From the NCBI RefSeq assembly GCF_029784165.1, contig NC_073695.1:13887286-13951285 (forward strand): a stretch of 64,000 nucleotides of DNA. Direction: 5' to 3'. The notes under the pieces were generated by a model. The model was not told the DNA's origin, made no database searches, and saw only the letters and a list, made by a program, of their open reading frames with translations. This document shows, in pieces, positions 1 through 9,447 of the stretch; positions within the stretch are counted from its first letter, which is position 1; the number at the start of each line of letters is the position of its first letter. A program made the translations under genes and the position numbers. This stretch comes from Wyeomyia smithii. Its lineage: Eukaryota; Arthropoda; Insecta; Diptera; Culicidae.

Positions 1-528
1 CGACTTTTAGAGCTCTTTGAGAGAAACAATTTGCAATGCTGACATCGTAAATATCTCAATTTTACTCTAAGTTATTCATATTTTTCATCAAAAAATATGC
101 GTTTTTCATTTGTATGTCATTCATTTCGGGGGCAAACATGAAAAATATCTCTTGGTCTCATTTTGAAGTGCATTCTTGAATCTATAAATAGAGGAATTTT
201 TAAAAATACGTTATATTTTAATTTTGAGCAAATTCAATTTAAAAACAAGACGAAAATTTCACTAATTTTATACATTATGCATATAAACGCACCCAGATAT
301 ATTTTTTGGTATTTTTTTTTATAACTAGACGTAATTACATTTAATTTGACCCAAAAAGATCGAAAATCGATCAACTGGTTCAAAAGTAATGATTTTTTTT
401 AAATAAAATACATCGAATATAGCCGTTTTTTATGGTCACCCTATTTCAACATTTTTTTTTTTAAATAAACCGAACATACTCTTGTGTGCGTTGCCCTAAC
501 AGCATTCTTATTTTCTATTGCTATCAAA
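1..528. other. AT-rich non-coding flank
   Basis: AT-rich sequence with several T homopolymers. I see no open frame with recognisable protein features and no repeat structure of its own. Confidence 0.5.
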
Positions 529-1300
529 TACAGTGAAACTTTTTTTTGTGCGAAATTTATTTTGTGCGACTTCTTTTATGCGATTATTTTTTTTGTGCGA
601 CTGTTTTTGTGCGGTATATGAAAAAGGACCACTTTCGAAAACATTTTCAGCCATTTAGTTTTTCCGATTCTCGGAATGAATTCCAACGCATTACAGAAGT
701 GTTGCGTCCAAAAATTACTATTTGAGCCAGTTTTACGTAGGAAAAGTCACGAATTGCTTGCCTACGAAGGAAAGCGGTTGAAAGGATTAGCATGTTTAAA
801 AAAGTTTCGTTTATCCATCCGATGTTTTGAAATTGTTCTCATAGGTATTCTGAATCAGAATCAACAACTTTCGAGTTATTTTTAACTGAATTTTTTTATG
901 CCGTCCCTATCCACCGCATAAAAAGCTTTTTTTTTCAATCATGCTGTGGAAATATTGTTTTGTAGCTGCACGTGAAGTTTCAAATGATTTTTATGCGATT
1001 TATTTTGTGCGGTCCCCATTCCTCGCACAAAAACAGGCTTTCCTTCGTAGGCTAGCAATTCGTTACTTTTCCTGCGTAAAACTGGCTTAAATAGTAATTT
1101 TTAGACGCAACACTTCTGTAATGCGTTGGAATTCATTCCAAGAATCGGAAAAACTAAATGGCTGAAAATGTTGTCGGAAGTGGTCTTTTTTCATATACCG
1201 CACAAAAAAAATTTGCACACAAACAGTCGCACAAAAAAAATAATCGCATAAAACAGTCGCACAAACTAAATTTCGCACAGTAAAACAGGTTTGACTCTAA
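529..1300. mobile_element. Foldback element (mariner-type MITE candidate)
   Basis: Two long inverted arms, about 531-777 and 1036-1290, match over roughly 245 bases with few differences. They share blocks such as GTGCGAAATTTA, TGTGCGGTATATG, CAACGCATTACAGAAGTG and CCTACGAAGGAAAGC. The spacer is about 260 bases. The left end lies in a TA context (AAATACAGTGAAAC) and the right end reads GGTTTGACTCTAATA, which suggests a TA target as in Tc1/mariner elements, but the outer ends are degenerate. There is no transposase frame, so it is non-autonomous. The short frames in the arms (for example 676-885 and 1087-1278) are products of the repeat. Confidence 0.8.
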
Positions 1301-1303
1301 TAT

Positions 1304-1660
1304 ACAGTCCATGTCCCAAAAAAATCGATGTTGAAAAAGTCAAGGTGCTCAGCCGTAAATTGAAAGATAATGTTATTTATAGCACTTTTGTAGAACATTT
1401 CGACTTTCTACAAAATCGTTTTCAGGTTGAACAAAAGCGATTAATGAAAAAATGATTTTTTTTTAAGCTACAAACCCACTCTTTTGCACTTGTTTCAATT
1501 CTTTTTGATTCCCACATTTTTCCTTATATTTTTTCATTCTTGTGAGGTTGTTTTTGAATATTTTTCAGGGTTCAGCTCAGCATTGCATTTAGTTTTTTGA
1601 CTCCCAGAGCCCATTAACCATCTCAGAAAAATTTATTTTCCTAATAATTTTTAGATAAAA
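1304..1660. mobile_element. Left arm of outer foldback element
   Basis: This block is the inverted partner of 10210-10556. Shared blocks include TCGATGTTGAAAAAGT, AAGGTGCTCAGCC, GAAAGATAATGTTA, AGAACATTTCGACTTTCTA and GAGGTTGTTTTTGAATATT. Both ends carry the word TGTCCCAAAAA next to TACAG. The arm stops abruptly at 1660, where an unrelated terminal repeat begins. Its continuation is found at 9448, so the element was split by a later insertion. Confidence 0.75.
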
Positions 1661-1764
1661 CTAGGGTGGTCGGTATTACCGACTTTTCGAAAAACCGGTA
1701 TTTCGGTATTCATAAAAATAAAAACCGGTGAAACCGGTGAAAAACCGGTATTTTTATTTTTTCG

Positions 1765-2658
1765 GATTAACACAAACCAGAGGTGACTCATGGTCTTTAA
1801 ACCTACTTTTTCAACTACAAAATTCTTAAAATCATAGTTTGGGGAAGTAATGATGATTTTCCGCGGAAAAAAACGCATGTCATTCTCTCTGTACTAGGTA
1901 TTTAAAATAAAACTGAAAAATAATTAAAGATATAGGGTGTCGAACGTCTCCGGTAGTGATTGTCTTCGGCCGGTTTTCTGCCGCAGTCTAATGCAAAAAC
2001 CTGCCGAAGTAAGCCACTGCCGAAGAATAAAATTTGGATTCAAAATTTCTTTTTTGCTAAGCGTTTCAGGTTGCATCTATGTGTGGACGTGTCGCTGCAT
2101 GATTATGTTTTTGCATTTATGAGTACCTATGCTTCATTACGATCCAGATTTTTTTGTAAGATTAGGACCTCTGCGACCATTGTTTTGATCTCTTGTGGTA
2201 TAAGATCCAGATACAACACTGGATAACAGTGTTTGAAGAACTCCAATGAATGAATGTAGTGATATGATTGTGAAAAACATAATTTTGAAACTAATGTAAT
2301 AACGAAAAACATGCAGATTTTTACTTAATTTTTTTTCACATCGCAAAACTTAATTTCAAATTAGTGAATAAGTTTAAAATACGTAGAAACTGTTGAGAAG
2401 AGTATATGAATGAAGTAAAAAAAAAAGAAATCACGATCAGACCAGAATCTACTTTTTACGAATCCGAATGAATAGAAGGTAAATACTTCCTTATTCTGTT
2501 CGATGCTCTTTAAACAGGTCGTTCAAATGATTTATTATTATAATTATTTAATTAACTTTAGCTCCTGATCGAGAAACGAAAAATGTGGCATATGAACAAG
2601 TTTGTAACTGAAATAAAAATAAATGTAGTTAAACTGGCAGGTTCAAAACCCACGCGTT
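1765..2658. other. Non-coding interior of the CGGTATT element
   Basis: AT-rich sequence between the left terminal repeat and the RTE insertion. It has only short chance frames and nothing recognisable. Confidence 0.4.
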
Positions 2659-2671
2659 GCCACTGTGAGTA
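2659..2671. repeat. Left target-site duplication of RTE-like element
   Basis: GCCACTGTGAGTA occurs here and again at 8969-8981, immediately outside the two ends of the minus-strand RTE-like element. This 13-base perfect direct repeat is the expected footprint of target-primed reverse transcription. Confidence 0.85.
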
Positions 2672-2702
2672 CTTACTTTTACTTTTTTGGCTAACGGACC
2701 GT

Positions 2703-3980
2703 TCACCGGTCCAGGGCCGAACGAATTAGAGATGTCCATCTTCTTCTGTCTTGAGCAGCCGTTCTCCAGTCTCCCCGTACACCAGCAGATCGTGCATCTT
2801 CTTCCACCGCGCACATCCACCGCGTGCGAGGCCTACCACGGAGTCGACGGCCTCTTCCTGGTTCTCTACTGAAGATAGTTTTGGCGGCTCTCTCGTCAGG
2901 CATCCTGGCTACATGTCCAGCCCACTGCAGCCTGCCCCGCTGTATTACCTTCACTATATCAGCATGTTTGTATACCTGGTACAACTCGTGATTCATGCGT
3001 CTGCGCCACACTCCGTCTTCCAGTTTACCGCCAAGTATCGATCGCAGAATTTTACGCTCAAAAACTCCGAGCACTCGTCGATCAGCTTTCTTCAGCGTCC
3101 ATGCTTCATGTCCGTAAAGGGCCACCGGGAGTATCAGCGTCCTATACAGCGCTAGTTTTGTGCGAGTTTGTAAACTACGGGACCTTAGCTGGTTACGCAG
3201 TCCGTAGAAAGCCCTGTTCGCAGCTGCAACTCGTTGTTTCACTTCAGCACCAACACCACGGGGACTCCCACGCTCTCTGACAGCTACCATGTACTTCGTT
3301 TTGGCAGAGTTAATGACAAGTCCCAATCTCGCTGCTTCTCTCTTAAAAGGTACGAAGGCCTCCTCCACGGCCTTACGGTTGATACCGATGATATCGACGT
3401 CGTCCGCAAAGCCAAGAAGCATGTGAGATTTTGTGATGATCGTACCGTTTCTTTCGACGTTTGCTCTTCGTACTGCACCCTCAAGAGCGATGTTAAACAG
3501 TAGGTTGGAGAGCGCATCCCCCTGCTTCAGTCCATCCAACGTTACGAACGCGGCTGATGTCTCGCCAGCTATCCGCACGCACAATTTGGATCCCTCCAGT
3601 GTCATACGACTCAGCTTTATTAGTTTCGTAGGGAAACCGTGTTCCAGCATGATCTGCCACAGCTCGTTTCTTTTCACTGAGTCATATGCCGCCCTGAAGT
3701 CCACAAAAAGATGGTGAGTCGATAAGTTGTACTCCCGGAACTTATCGAGGATCTGTCGCAGGGTGAAACTTTGATCTGTCGTGGAACGCCCTTGTCGGAA
3801 ACCAGCCTGGTATTCGCCAACAAAAGATTCCGCTAGCGGTCTCAATCTGAAGAACAGGATACGGGAGAGCACTTTATATGCGGAGTTGAGCAACGTTATC
3901 CCTCGATAGTTGCCACAATCCAATCGATGGCCCTTCTTATAGATAGGGCATATGAGGCCTTCCAACCAGTCGTTCGGCAT
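2703..3980 (-). pseudogene. RTE-like reverse transcriptase domain
   Basis: This frame of about 425 codons covers the RT domain and C-terminal region of the RTE-like element. Near the N-terminus is CPIYKKGHRLDCGNYRGIT (RT block 1 region), followed by AGFRQGRSTTDQ, FVDFRAAYDSV (motif A with its catalytic Asp), LKQGDALSNLLFN (motif B) and LLGFADDVDIIG (motif C with the Asp pair). The C-terminal part has ALYGHEAWTLKK and RLQWAGHVARM, a conserved thumb/C-terminal signature of this element group. RT catalytic residues are all present. It lies downstream of the endonuclease half at 4205-4985 on the minus strand, separated by a stretch (3981-4204) with frame breaks and a local duplication. It is not a host gene. 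Confidence 0.85.
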
Positions 3981-4204
3981 TTGTTCGTCCGCTCACATTC
4001 TTAGTATTATCTGGTGGACCGCATAGTACAGCCGCTCGCTTCCCACTTTTAGAAGTTCGGCCGGGATACCGTCCTTACCAGCGGCCTTGCCGTTTTTCAG
4101 CTCATGCCGTTTTTCAGCTCATTCCTGTGTTGGTGGCTCCACAGCTTGTTCGTCACTCATAACCGTCATCCTGTTCCTGCTCTGCTCATCCGGTACCTCA
4201 CCGT

Positions 4205-4985
4205 TCAATAGCGCCTGAAAATGCTCTTGCGCATGCGGCTCCTGGCACGGTTCTTCTCATCTGTCGCTCTCTGGCACTCGGCATCGAACCAGCCGTTAGG
4301 CTGTCTTCCACGCGTCGTACCTACCACCTCTCTCGCAGTCGTTTCGATGGCGCCGTGAATACTGCTCCACAGCCCATTTATGTCTTCCACTCCTTCCTCC
4401 TGCTGTTCTGCGATCCGTTGATCCAGCTCTCTGGCGTATTCTGCTGCCACGCCATCAGCTTTCAACCGCTGAATGTTGAAACGCGTCGTCCTCTCTGTGC
4501 GAGATTTCAGCACGTTCGACAACCGTGCGCGGATCTTACAAACGACGAGATAATGGTCAGAGTCAATGTTTGGTCCCCGAAAAGACCTAACATCAGTAAC
4601 ATCCGAAAAGTGCCGACCGTCAATCAGTACGTGATCGATCTGGGAGCAGGCTTCTCCATTTGGATGCCTCCAGGTGTGTTTCCGGATATTCAAACGTGGA
4701 AAATAGGAGCTACATATGGCCATTCCTCTGGCCGCGGCAAAGCTTATCAGCCTCAGGCCGTTTTCATTGGTTGACGAGTGGAGGCTATGCCTTCCAATGA
4801 CCGGACGGAAGAATTCCTCCCTCCCAACCTGTGCGTTTGCGTCTCCGATGACGACTTTTACGTCGTGTTTTGGGCACTCGTCATAGATTCGCTCAAGCTT
4901 GTCATAGAACTCACCTTTGACTTCATCGGATTTGTCGTTTGTCGGTGCGTAGGTGTTGATTAAACTCTAGTTGAAGAATTTGCCC
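4205..4985 (-). pseudogene. RTE-like endonuclease, C-terminal half
   Basis: On the minus strand this encodes the second half of an AP-like endonuclease. From 4985 the translation runs FFN, a TAG stop, then SLINTYAPTNDKSDE, KVVIGDANAQVG (Asp/Asn of the active site), HSLHSSTNEN, WRHPNGEACSQIDHVLID and NIDSDHYLVVCKI, where DSDH is the catalytic Asp-His pair. It is followed by the linker to RT (WFDAECQRATDEKNRARSRM). The first half of the domain is 3.25 kb away at 8242-8725 because a TTAA-flanked element inserted between them. The annotated frame from 4723 starts at an internal Met; coding similarity extends upstream to the insertion junction. Confidence 0.8.
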
Positions 4986-4989
4986 TTAA
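4986..4989. repeat. TTAA target duplication, left
   Basis: TTAA lies between RTE coding sequence and the left end of the 4990-8237 element. The same four bases occur at 8238-8241. Confidence 0.7.
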
Positions 4990-5100
4990 TCAAATATCTT
5001 AAAATAACAATATAGTTCACTCTCGAATTTCCCATATATTCCCGTGAAGACAGACAGGGAACACCCCCTCTTGTGGTGAAAAAGGTAACTAAACTCATTG

Positions 5101-5836
5101 CACAGTGGTACAGTAAGGCAATTTAGGCGGACATAGGCTTTTCGTTGCGATTTTGGTTTGCGGTTTAAAGCCATAGTTTTTGTAAAAAGTTGTTTCTTAT
5201 ACATAGTCCTCTATTCATGTGCAAATGAAAATTAGGGTGGTCCTAAAATCAACGAAATAAAACATTCTTTGGCAAACTTGTAGACCAACTAATTCTAAGT
5301 AACTTTGTAAAAAAACTTTTTTGTAGACATGAAATTTGGTTTCCAAAAACAGTCTTTTCGCTCTATTTTTTCAATTCAAATTTAAAAACAAAGTTTTCTT
5401 CGGTAACTTTAATCAAAAATACGCCAATTTTGACGAAAAAACATTGTCGATATATTATACAGATGAAGAGTTTTCACTATTTCTATTTTAAAAATAGGCC
5501 CTTTTGATATATTGATGTCTCCGTTTAGGGCAAACAAAAATAATATTTTTTGGTATCATTTGATAGAACAAATATTGTATAAATATTGTAAAGAAATACC
5601 GAAAGTTGCTTAAAATTAGTTGATCTACAACTGTGCCGATGAATGTATACATTTATTTATGCAAATAAAAAGTGAGTTTTTTCATTTAGTCGATTTCAGG
5701 ACCACCCTAATTTTCATTTGCACATAAAAATAGACTAAATATAAGAAACAAGTTCTTAAAAAAAAATTTACTCTAAAACCACAAAATCGCATCGAAAAAC
5801 TCGTGTCCGCCTACATTGCCTTACTGTACCACTGTG
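5101..5836. mobile_element. Foldback with CACAGTG termini (Transib-like candidate)
   Basis: Inverted arms run from both ends inward for about 200 bases. Shared words include CACAGTGGTACAGTAAGGCA, GGCGGACA, GTGCAAATGAAAATTAG, GGGTGGTCCT and CAACTAATT. Both termini begin CACAGTG, the heptamer found at Transib ends and V(D)J signals. The flanking five bases are CATTG and CGTTG, a possible 5-bp target duplication with one mismatch, as expected for Transib. It has no protein. An unrelated family with similar ends cannot be excluded. Confidence 0.65.
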
Positions 5837-6526
5837 CGTTGTTGTTGAATTTCTGTGAGCGTGTGACATTCTCACACACGAAACTGAATTCACTCAATTT
5901 TAGGTTTAGTTGACTCAATTTCATACTTTCACAGAAAAAAATATGTTGCAAATTTCGTGCGTATATTGTTTGTATGTAAAACTAACGCAATTCCGGGAGT
6001 TGAATATTGATAATATAATAGATGTAGCTTATCGAGGCACGAAGAAGAAATATTCAAATAATCAGGCCACGATGTGTAAATGGTAAACTAATCCCAAGTT
6101 GCTATATACGTGGTTCCCTGTGTAACTTCACTAGCTCAGATCCATCACGGGAAGCAACTACGAAATGTGCGGCCGTCAAGCTCAAGCTCAATAATCAGGC
6201 CACGATGTGTACAATTAAATGAATATTTCAATTACCTCGTGAAAAAGATAAAAGGAGAAACCGCACAATGGTTGTCAATAGTCGTATATGGTGGTTGTGC
6301 AACTTTTAGCTTAGATAACACTTGAATGTTCTATCAATTTAACAATTTATGTATGGATACATATCATGTTGTAATTGGTTTAAAAGCTTTATTAAATTAT
6401 ATATAAAAGATATTCAACAAAACAAACATAATTAGTGATAACAACTGTTATGCAAAAACTATTATTTAATGTTTAGTTTTCTTCGTTTTGAAAGTATTTT
6501 GTTTTGAAAGTATATTATTTTACTAG
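5837..6526. other. Non-coding interior of TTAA element
   Basis: AT-rich sequence. AATAATCAGGCCACGATGTG occurs at 6057-6076 and again near 6190, a local direct duplication. I see no gene. Confidence 0.4.
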
Positions 6527-7960
6527 CTGACCCGGCAAACTTCGTCCCGCCTATTTTTGTGTCTAATTCAATAATTTTCAACATTCCAAATTCATTGATT
6601 TCTTGCAATTTGTTTATATCGTTTGAAATTATTGGTTTTATCGGAATGACAACATCCTCGACTTTTGCCTTTAGTACATCACCTCTATTCCGAAAACACT
6701 CATGTTAGGTGGTATTCAGTTATTTTCGTTGTTTTCCAGAAACTGAAAGTGGTCATCTTCGAATTCATTATGGTGTCCAGGGTCAATGCTTGGCTTCTAT
6801 ACATTATTTCGATTGCGGAAATATTCATATGCAGTAGTATTCGGCTGTTTCCCAAAAGTTGCCATCTTACAATTCAAAATGGTGTCTGAGGTCAATTTTT
6901 AGCTCCATGCATCATTCTGGTTAAAGAAACACTCATATTGGGTGGTATTTGGTCCCTTTAGGTTATTTTTTTTTGGAGACAATTTCTGGCCCCTGAGCGT
7001 CATTCTGGTTTAAGAAACACCAATGATAGGTGTTATTTAGTCATTTTCGGCTGTTCTACAGAAACCGGAAGTCACCATCTTAGAATTCAAAATGTTGTCT
7101 GTGGTCGATTCTAGCTCCTGTGTATCATTCTGGTATCGAAACATCTCATATTGGATGGAAATCGGCCGGTTGAAGAAATACCCATATTGGGTGTTATTTG
7201 GTTATTTTCAGCAGTTTCCCATTTACCGGAAGTCGTCATTTTACAATTCATAATGTTATCTGAGGTCGATTCGTAGCTTCAGTGCATCATAACAATCCCG
7301 GAAATACCCATAATGAGTGTTATTTGGTCTTTTGCCACTGTTGTTTAGGAACCGGAAGTCGCCATATTGGATTTCAAAATGGCATTTGGAGACAATTTCT
7401 GGCCTCTGAGCATCATTCTGGTTAAAGAAACACCCATATTTGGTTGTTTTTGGGTCATTTTCGGCAGTTTTCCAGTCACCAAAAGTCGCCATTTTACTAC
7501 TCAAAATGTTGTCTGAGGTCGATTTGTGGTTTCAGTGCATCATCACGATTTCGGAAATACCCATATTGGATGGTATTTGGTCATATCTCGCTGTTTCTCA
7601 GAAACCGGAAGTCGCCATCTTGGATTTCAAAATGGTATTCAGAGACAATTTCTGGCCTCTGAGCGTCATTCTAGTTAAAGAAACATCCATATTGGTGGTA
7701 TTTGGTCATTTTCCTCTTTTTTCCAATCACTGGAAGTCGCCATCTTACAATTCAAAATTTTGTCTGATTTTTCAAAAACCGGAAGTCGCAATCTTGGATT
7801 TCAAACTGGCATTTCGAGACAATTTCTGGCCTCTGAGCGTCATTCTAGTTAAAAAAAAAAACCATATTAGGTGGTATTTGGTCATTTTCGACAAATTCCC
7901 AGTCACCGGAAGTCGCCATTTTACAACTCAAAATATTGTCGGAGGTCGACAAACGTACAA
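6527..7960 (+). repeat. 126-bp dimeric satellite array (forward copy)
   Basis: The block opens with ACTAGCTGACCCGGCAAAC (6527) and is then a degenerate tandem array. The word GGAAGTCGCCAT or its variants recurs at about 7230, 7354, 7481, 7607, 7732 and 7908, a period of 125-127 bases. Two monomer types alternate. Type A has GCCATCTTGGATTTCAAAAT, then GACAATTTCTGGCCTCTGAG. Type B has GCCATTTTACAACTCAAAAT, then GAGGTCGATTTGTGG. The unit near 7732-7790 is internally truncated. The frame at 7440-7997 is a translation of the array, not a gene. Confidence 0.8.
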
Positions 7961-8237
7961 ACCGTGGAACACCACCCATGGATTGCCTTATGCATAGGCG
8001 AACTTTATTATTATAAAATATTCGGCCGAGTCCACTTCACAATAAAATGTGAATTTTTTTCAGTGTACCCATTAGGGTAATATTATTGTCAAAAGTTGCT
8101 CTATTTCGCATGTCGTGTAGAACAAAATCAGAAGTGGCGCACCTAGCGGTCGAAAAGGTGACTAACGCTTCTGTCATTTTCAATTTGTCTTCATAATTTC
8201 ACGTAAGTGAACTATATTGGTATTTAATATATTTGCC

Positions 8238-8241
8238 TTAA
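8238..8241. repeat. TTAA target duplication, right
   Basis: Second copy of TTAA, followed directly by RTE coding sequence (CCTCAACACTCATATACG on the plus strand). Confidence 0.7.
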
Positions 8242-8725
8242 TCCTCAACACTCATATACGGTCATCTACGGGCCTCCACCGAATGACTCTTGTTTTCTGA
8301 TTTCCCAGCACTACGAAGCCCCGTTCCGCTGCTTTGCCGCCACTGTAGTAGATGTGGTACTTGAAAGAAGTGCGTGCAATAGGGTCTACTGCACGGAACT
8401 CCCTTTCTCCGGAACTTGGCCACCGAACCTCCTGAATCGCTGCGATTTCGACTCCCTGCCGCTGTAGTTCTCGAGCAAGCAAGCCAGCCCGCGCCGGTTC
8501 ATTGAGAGATCGGACGTTCCAAGTACCCAATTTCCAATCGTTTACCTTAATCTTTTTCCGTGTTCGTAGCCTAGGTCTTTGCCGATTGATCCGTTCCGTA
8601 TTTCTAATTTCGTTGTTCGTGGTTGATGAAAGGTTTCGGTATGCTACCTTACCAGGGTCGCGATACCTACATCCTGCTGATGGGGCTGCCATCTTAGGTG
8701 TAGCTGGCGGGATACAGCATTCCAT
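8242..8725 (-). pseudogene. RTE-like endonuclease, N-terminal half
   Basis: The minus-strand frame begins MECCIPPATPKMAAPS and carries the first endonuclease motifs: KLGTWNVRSLNEPARAG (catalytic Asn), IAAIQEVRWPSSGE (catalytic Glu) and YSGGKAAERGFVVLGN. It ends in the frame at RWRPVDDRI, a stop codon, then VLRIK at the TTAA insertion junction, where the domain continues at 4985. The start codon is a guess. Additional related sequence lies upstream to 8968, the putative 5' UTR. Shadow frames on the plus strand (8502-8822) have no meaning. Confidence 0.8.
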
Positions 8726-8968
8726 AATTCAGCCGCCCGCTCCGGGTCAGACGCTGTTGTACGCCGCCCCTATGGGGATACAGCCGCGTACGACCCCCTT
8801 CCCAGTCAGCATACGACCATAGTTTCCACCGGGGTTGGTTACCCGATCTCCGCTAAGGTTACTCGTATTCCGGACGGCACCACGTGGAGGTTGGGATAGG
8901 AGTTGCTGGACAGAGGTGAATGGCCACATTAGGGTCTCAAGTTACACGTGTCCAGCCATTTGCCAGCC

Positions 8969-8981
8969 GCCACTGTGAGTA
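8969..8981. repeat. Right target-site duplication of RTE-like element
   Basis: GCCACTGTGAGTA, identical to 2659-2671. Confidence 0.85.
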
Positions 8982-9344
8982 TAAGAGTGTAGTGTGAGTG
9001 TAAGAGTGTAAAAACTCTTTTTTTTTTATAAGAGTGTAAAAAGATAAGCTGTTCTACTTAAAAAAAAAGTTTTGCTTTATTGTTATGAAGTTTTTTAACA
9101 TATTATCGATACAAACAAACACATCGTCTGAATCCGACCAGAACAAACAAAAAGATAACAAAAATTGATAAATAGTTAAGGGTCAATTATTATTTAATGT
9201 TGCTTTTGTATAAATGTATCAATTATACATATACATCGTCGTGTGCTTTGTGAAGCCTGCCTAAGTGAGTAGCATTCATTAACCTAACAATGATTTATGA
9301 ATATTGTGACAAGTTTTTTTTTCAATTTAAAGAAACATACCGAA
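8982..9344. other. Non-coding interior of the CGGTATT element
   Basis: Low-complexity sequence starting with repeats of AGTGTAAGAGTGTA. No gene seen. Confidence 0.4.
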
Positions 9345-9447
9345 AATACCGTTTTTTTCGCCTCTCTAATACCGGTATTTCGGTATTGCAAAAAATATCG
9401 GTTTTACCGGTTCTACCGGTTTTTGTTTTACCGGTAAACCACCCTAG

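Larger units (their letters stand above)
4990..8237. mobile_element. TTAA-flanked 3.2-kb non-autonomous element carrying satellite
   Basis: This element splits the RTE endonuclease. Its ends are imperfect inverted repeats of about 31 bases. The left end starts TCAAATAT and continues with AACAATATAGTTCAC. The right end, read inward on the minus strand, starts GGCAAATAT and continues with ACCAATATAGTTCAC. Both are flanked by TTAA. Joining the flanks at TTAA puts the two endonuclease halves back in the same frame, which supports a single insertion. TTAA targets are typical of piggyBac, but the ends lack the usual CCY start, so the superfamily is open. The interior has no transposase and consists of a foldback (5101-5836), AT-rich sequence and a 126-bp satellite array. 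Confidence 0.7.
2672..8968 (-). mobile_element. RTE-like non-LTR retrotransposon, full length but interrupted
   Basis: A minus-strand element bounded by perfect 13-bp duplications. Its 3' end (left) is a simple-repeat-like tail that reads AAAAGTAAAAGTAAG on the minus strand. Without the 3.25-kb TTAA insertion at 4990-8237 it is about 3.05 kb, which fits a single-ORF RTE-clade element. It encodes an AP-endonuclease-like domain followed by reverse transcriptase, in pieces at 8242-8725, 4205-4985 and 2703-3980. The clade call rests on size, the single ORF, the short-repeat tail and motif style (TWNVRS, FADDV). JAM1 of Aedes is the likely relative. Frame breaks make it non-functional. Confidence 0.75.
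1661..9447. mobile_element. Inserted element with CGGTATT-rich inverted ends
   Basis: The left end starts CTAGGGTGGTCGGTATTACC and the right end is GGTAAACCACCCTAG. The 10-base terminus CTAGGGTGGT is perfectly inverted. Both ends then carry repeated ACCGGTATTTCGGTATT-type words within about 100 bases (1661-1764 and 9345-9447). The outer foldback resumes directly outside. No clear target duplication was found and about 34 bases of the foldback look lost at the junction. The interior is nearly all later insertions, so the original element was short. Superfamily is unknown. Confidence 0.55.

Noticed and set aside
2751..3155. Plus-strand frames opposite the RTE reverse transcriptase
   Set aside because: They are antisense shadows of the minus-strand RT with no independent support.
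6527..6560. Helitron or other named element start (ACTAGCTGACCCGGCAAAC)
   Set aside because: The motif felt familiar from arthropod repeats, but I could not tie it to a family and no paired terminus is visible in this copy.
7440..7997. 185-codon frame
   Set aside because: It is a translation of tandem satellite units (repeated phrase FWPLSVILVKETSIL), not a gene.
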